From positions 33,144 through 97,143 of the forward strand of contig JAWWOO010000080.1 of NCBI GenBank assembly GCA_033851545.1: DNA of 64,000 nucleotides, read 5' to 3'. Within the stretch, counting starts at the first letter, position 1. The number at the start of each line of letters is the position of its first letter. A model generated the notes under the pieces. It did no database searches, had not been told where the DNA came from, and saw nothing but the letters and a program-made list of their open reading frames with translations. This DNA comes from JAWWOL01 sp033851545. Lineage in GTDB: Bacteria > Actinomycetota > Actinomycetes > JAWWOL01. Shown here piece by piece: positions 62,484 through 64,000 of the stretch. Made by a program: the position numbers and the translations under genes.

Positions 62484-63851
62484 ATGCGCATCCTGATGGT
62501 GACGCCGTACGCCCCGCTCCGCGACGGCATCGCCGCCTACGCACTGCAGCAGGTCGGGGCGCTGCGGGCCGAGGGCCATGACGTCGAGGTGCTCTCGCCC
62601 GGTCCGTCGGCGGCGCACCACCACCTCGACTTCAGCGGGCTACGCGGCATCGGCGCCCTGGCCAAGCGGGTGCGTGCCTACGACAAGGTCATCGTGCAGT
62701 TCCACCCCGACCTGTTCTATCCGCACCCCACCACGCCCGACCGGCACGCCGCCGTCAGTGCCGCACTGCTCGCCGTGGCCAAGGCTTCGCGCAACCTCGA
62801 GATCGTCGTGCACGAGATCGACTACCGACTGGGTCAGCGCAAGGGGCTGGATTCCCTTGCTGCCAAGGCATTCTGGCGTCAGGTCACCACGATCATGCTC
62901 CACACGGATGCCGAGCGTGAGGACTTCATCTCCTCGTTCGGGGTCAAGCCCGATCGGATCAAGGTGATCGCCCACGGCGCCTCGTTCGTCAAGCGGACCC
63001 GGGCCGACCGGGCGACCGCGCGCCGCACCCTCGGCATCGACCCGGGCGCGTTCGTGTTCCTCGCGATCGGATTCATCCAGCCGCACAAGGGTTTCGACCG
63101 CGCCGTACGTGCCTTCACCGGCCTGGCCGAGCACGGCTGCGAGCTGCACGTCGTCGGCTCGGTCCGGGTCGACGACCCCGAGTTCGCGTCCTACCTCGGT
63201 GAGCTCGAGGCGCTGGTCGAGAACACCCCGGGCACCTCGCTGCACACGGGTTTCGTAAGTGACGAGCTGTTCGACCGCTGGATCGTCGCGGCCGATGTCG
63301 TCGTCCTGCCCTACCGCAACATCTGGAGCTCCAGCGTCCTGGAGCGGGCCATGCTCTACGGCCAACGGGTGCTCGTCACGTCCGTCGGGGCCTTGGCCAA
63401 CCAGGTCGGCGACCGCCCGCTCGTGACGCTGGTCGACGGCGACGCCGGGCTGATGGTCGGCATGCGCCAGCTGCTCGGCCGCGGTGACGACATCCAGGTC
63501 GAGTCCTCCCCCTGGCTGTTGGAAGATGGCGATGAGCCCTTGCGCGAGCGGATCCAGGACGAGCTGGTAGCCCGCGCGCAGCTGCGCCGAGGCGGCCGGG
63601 CAGCGGTCGGCGAGCACGGGGGACTGCGCGACCGTAGCGCGGCTGCCTCAGCGACCCGGCGCAGTGCCGCCCTGCGCCGGCTGCCCCCGCTCGCCCCACC
63701 GGCCGCGGTGTCGGCACGCCGTGGTGCCTCGACCTTCAAGCGTCTGGTACGTCGGGCGACGGCGTGGGAGGTCGACCCGGTGATCCACCAGGTCAACGCC
63801 CTCCGCGACGCCGTCGTGCAGGCGATCGAGGAGCCCAACCCGCGTCGCTAG
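62484..63851 (+). CDS. Glycosyltransferase family 4 with Arg/Ala-rich C-terminal extension
   Basis: A 455-residue GT-B enzyme with GAGGAG before the ATG. Early motif MRILMVTPYAPLRDGIAAYA, donor domain FVFLAIGFIQPHKGFDRAVR and IVAADVVVLPYRNIWSSSVLERAMLYG are typical of GT4. About 80 residues after the fold are an Ala/Arg-rich extension and a short C-terminal helix (EVDPVIHQVNALRDAVVQAI). It is the last gene of the export operon. Confidence 0.9.
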   Translation: MRILMVTPYAPLRDGIAAYALQQVGALRAEGHDVEVLSPGPSAAHHHLDFSGLRGIGALAKRVRAYDKVIVQFHPDLFYPHPTTPDRHAAVSAALLAVAKASRNLEIVVHEIDYRLGQRKGLDSLAAKAFWRQVTTIMLHTDAEREDFISSFGVKPDRIKVIAHGASFVKRTRADRATARRTLGIDPGAFVFLAIGFIQPHKGFDRAVRAFTGLAEHGCELHVVGSVRVDDPEFASYLGELEALVENTPGTSLHTGFVSDELFDRWIVAADVVVLPYRNIWSSSVLERAMLYGQRVLVTSVGALANQVGDRPLVTLVDGDAGLMVGMRQLLGRGDDIQVESSPWLLEDGDEPLRERIQDELVARAQLRRGGRAAVGEHGGLRDRSAAASATRRSAALRRLPPLAPPAAVSARRGASTFKRLVRRATAWEVDPVIHQVNALRDAVVQAIEEPNPRR

Positions 63852-63875
63852 GAGCCTGCCGTCCTTCGCCTGGGG

Positions 63876-64000
63876 TCAGCGTTCGCTGTCGGGTCGGTAG
63901 TCCCAGGGTTTGGTGGTGTAGGTGCGGCCGAGGGGGGTGGTGCAGTGCAGGGTGCCGTCGGGGTCTTGTCGGGTGTGGTAGTGGCCGTGGGTTTTGGCCC
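63876..64000 (-). CDS. DUF222/HNH endonuclease protein (C-terminus only)
   Basis: Reading the minus strand from the window edge gives AKTHGHYHTRQDPDGTLHC, then TTPLGRTYTTKPWDYRP and a TGA stop at 63876. THGHYH...DGTLHCTTPLGRTYTTKPWDYRP is the usual end of the DUF222 (13E12 repeat) HNH proteins that exist in many copies in actinobacteria. Most of the gene, including the HNH motif, lies beyond the window. Unusual ACC/CCC-rich codon use also fits this mobile family. Confidence 0.8.
   Translation of the reverse strand, partial: AKTHGHYHTRQDPDGTLHCTTPLGRTYTTKPWDYRPDSER

Overview
The window is high-GC DNA (roughly 70% G+C by eye) with GTG starts, many 4-base ATGA/GTGA gene overlaps and a gene set typical of Actinomycetota: a mycothiol-type maleylpyruvate isomerase fold protein, a SigE-family ECF sigma factor, two LytR-CpsA-Psr (LCP) wall-polymer ligases, TIGR03089, a CGNR zinc-finger regulator, a ScyD/ScyE-type secreted protein and the end of a DUF222/HNH protein. 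I cannot name the genus. The style fits Propionibacteriales, Kineosporiales or relatives, but that is a guess. I found no tRNA, rRNA, CRISPR array, IS element or phage gene.

Left part (1-16.7 kb), mostly housekeeping and accessory genes: an isochorismatase-fold hydrolase cut by the window edge; a sigma factor/LCP pair; CoA-binding and NTF2-like proteins; an AI-2E-type exporter with a repeat-encoded coiled coil; a TetR regulator with its own operator, followed by a DinB-fold enzyme; UDP-glucose dehydrogenase; a duplicated DUF3147 membrane protein; a secreted ScyD/E-like protein; an acyl-CoA dehydrogenase; a frameshifted 3xPAS-GGDEF diguanylate cyclase; a secreted TIM-barrel protein; and pgi.

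Middle part (16.7-35.4 kb): TIGR03089 and a LytR-type LCP protein; the dTDP-rhamnose genes rmlA, rmlB and rmlD (rmlC is not here) interleaved with two polytopic membrane proteins; an HAD phosphatase; two EamA exporters, each divergent from its own regulator (MerR with a perfect 9-2-9 palindrome, and CGNR); an odd secreted allene-oxide-cyclase-like/Hcp-like gene pair; small VOC, cupin and GYD proteins; a DUF4097 pseudogene broken by a 17-bp tandem duplication; and an MBL-fold hydrolase.

Right part (35.5-63.9 kb) reads as one large cell-envelope glycopolymer locus. It holds a PGRP amidase and a SpoIID/LytB protein that share the same C-terminal beta-sandwich modules, a GT2 glycosyltransferase, a giant PTPS-related membrane protein, an LPG-synthase-type flippase-like protein, a trio of a small YLD-motif membrane peptide, a methyltransferase and a sulfatase/LTA-synthase-like enzyme, two tandem paralogous GT-C-like membrane proteins, a coiled-coil methyltransferase, GT4 glycosyltransferases, and an ABC exporter (Wzm/Wzt type) with two further GT4 enzymes. 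Together with the rml genes, Ugd and Pgi it could make, modify, export and anchor a surface polysaccharide. A DUF222/HNH gene ends at the right edge.

Two non-coding signals stand out: a palindromic repeat family that occupies both roomy convergent gene junctions, and a strong excess of the palindrome CCGTACGG across the window.
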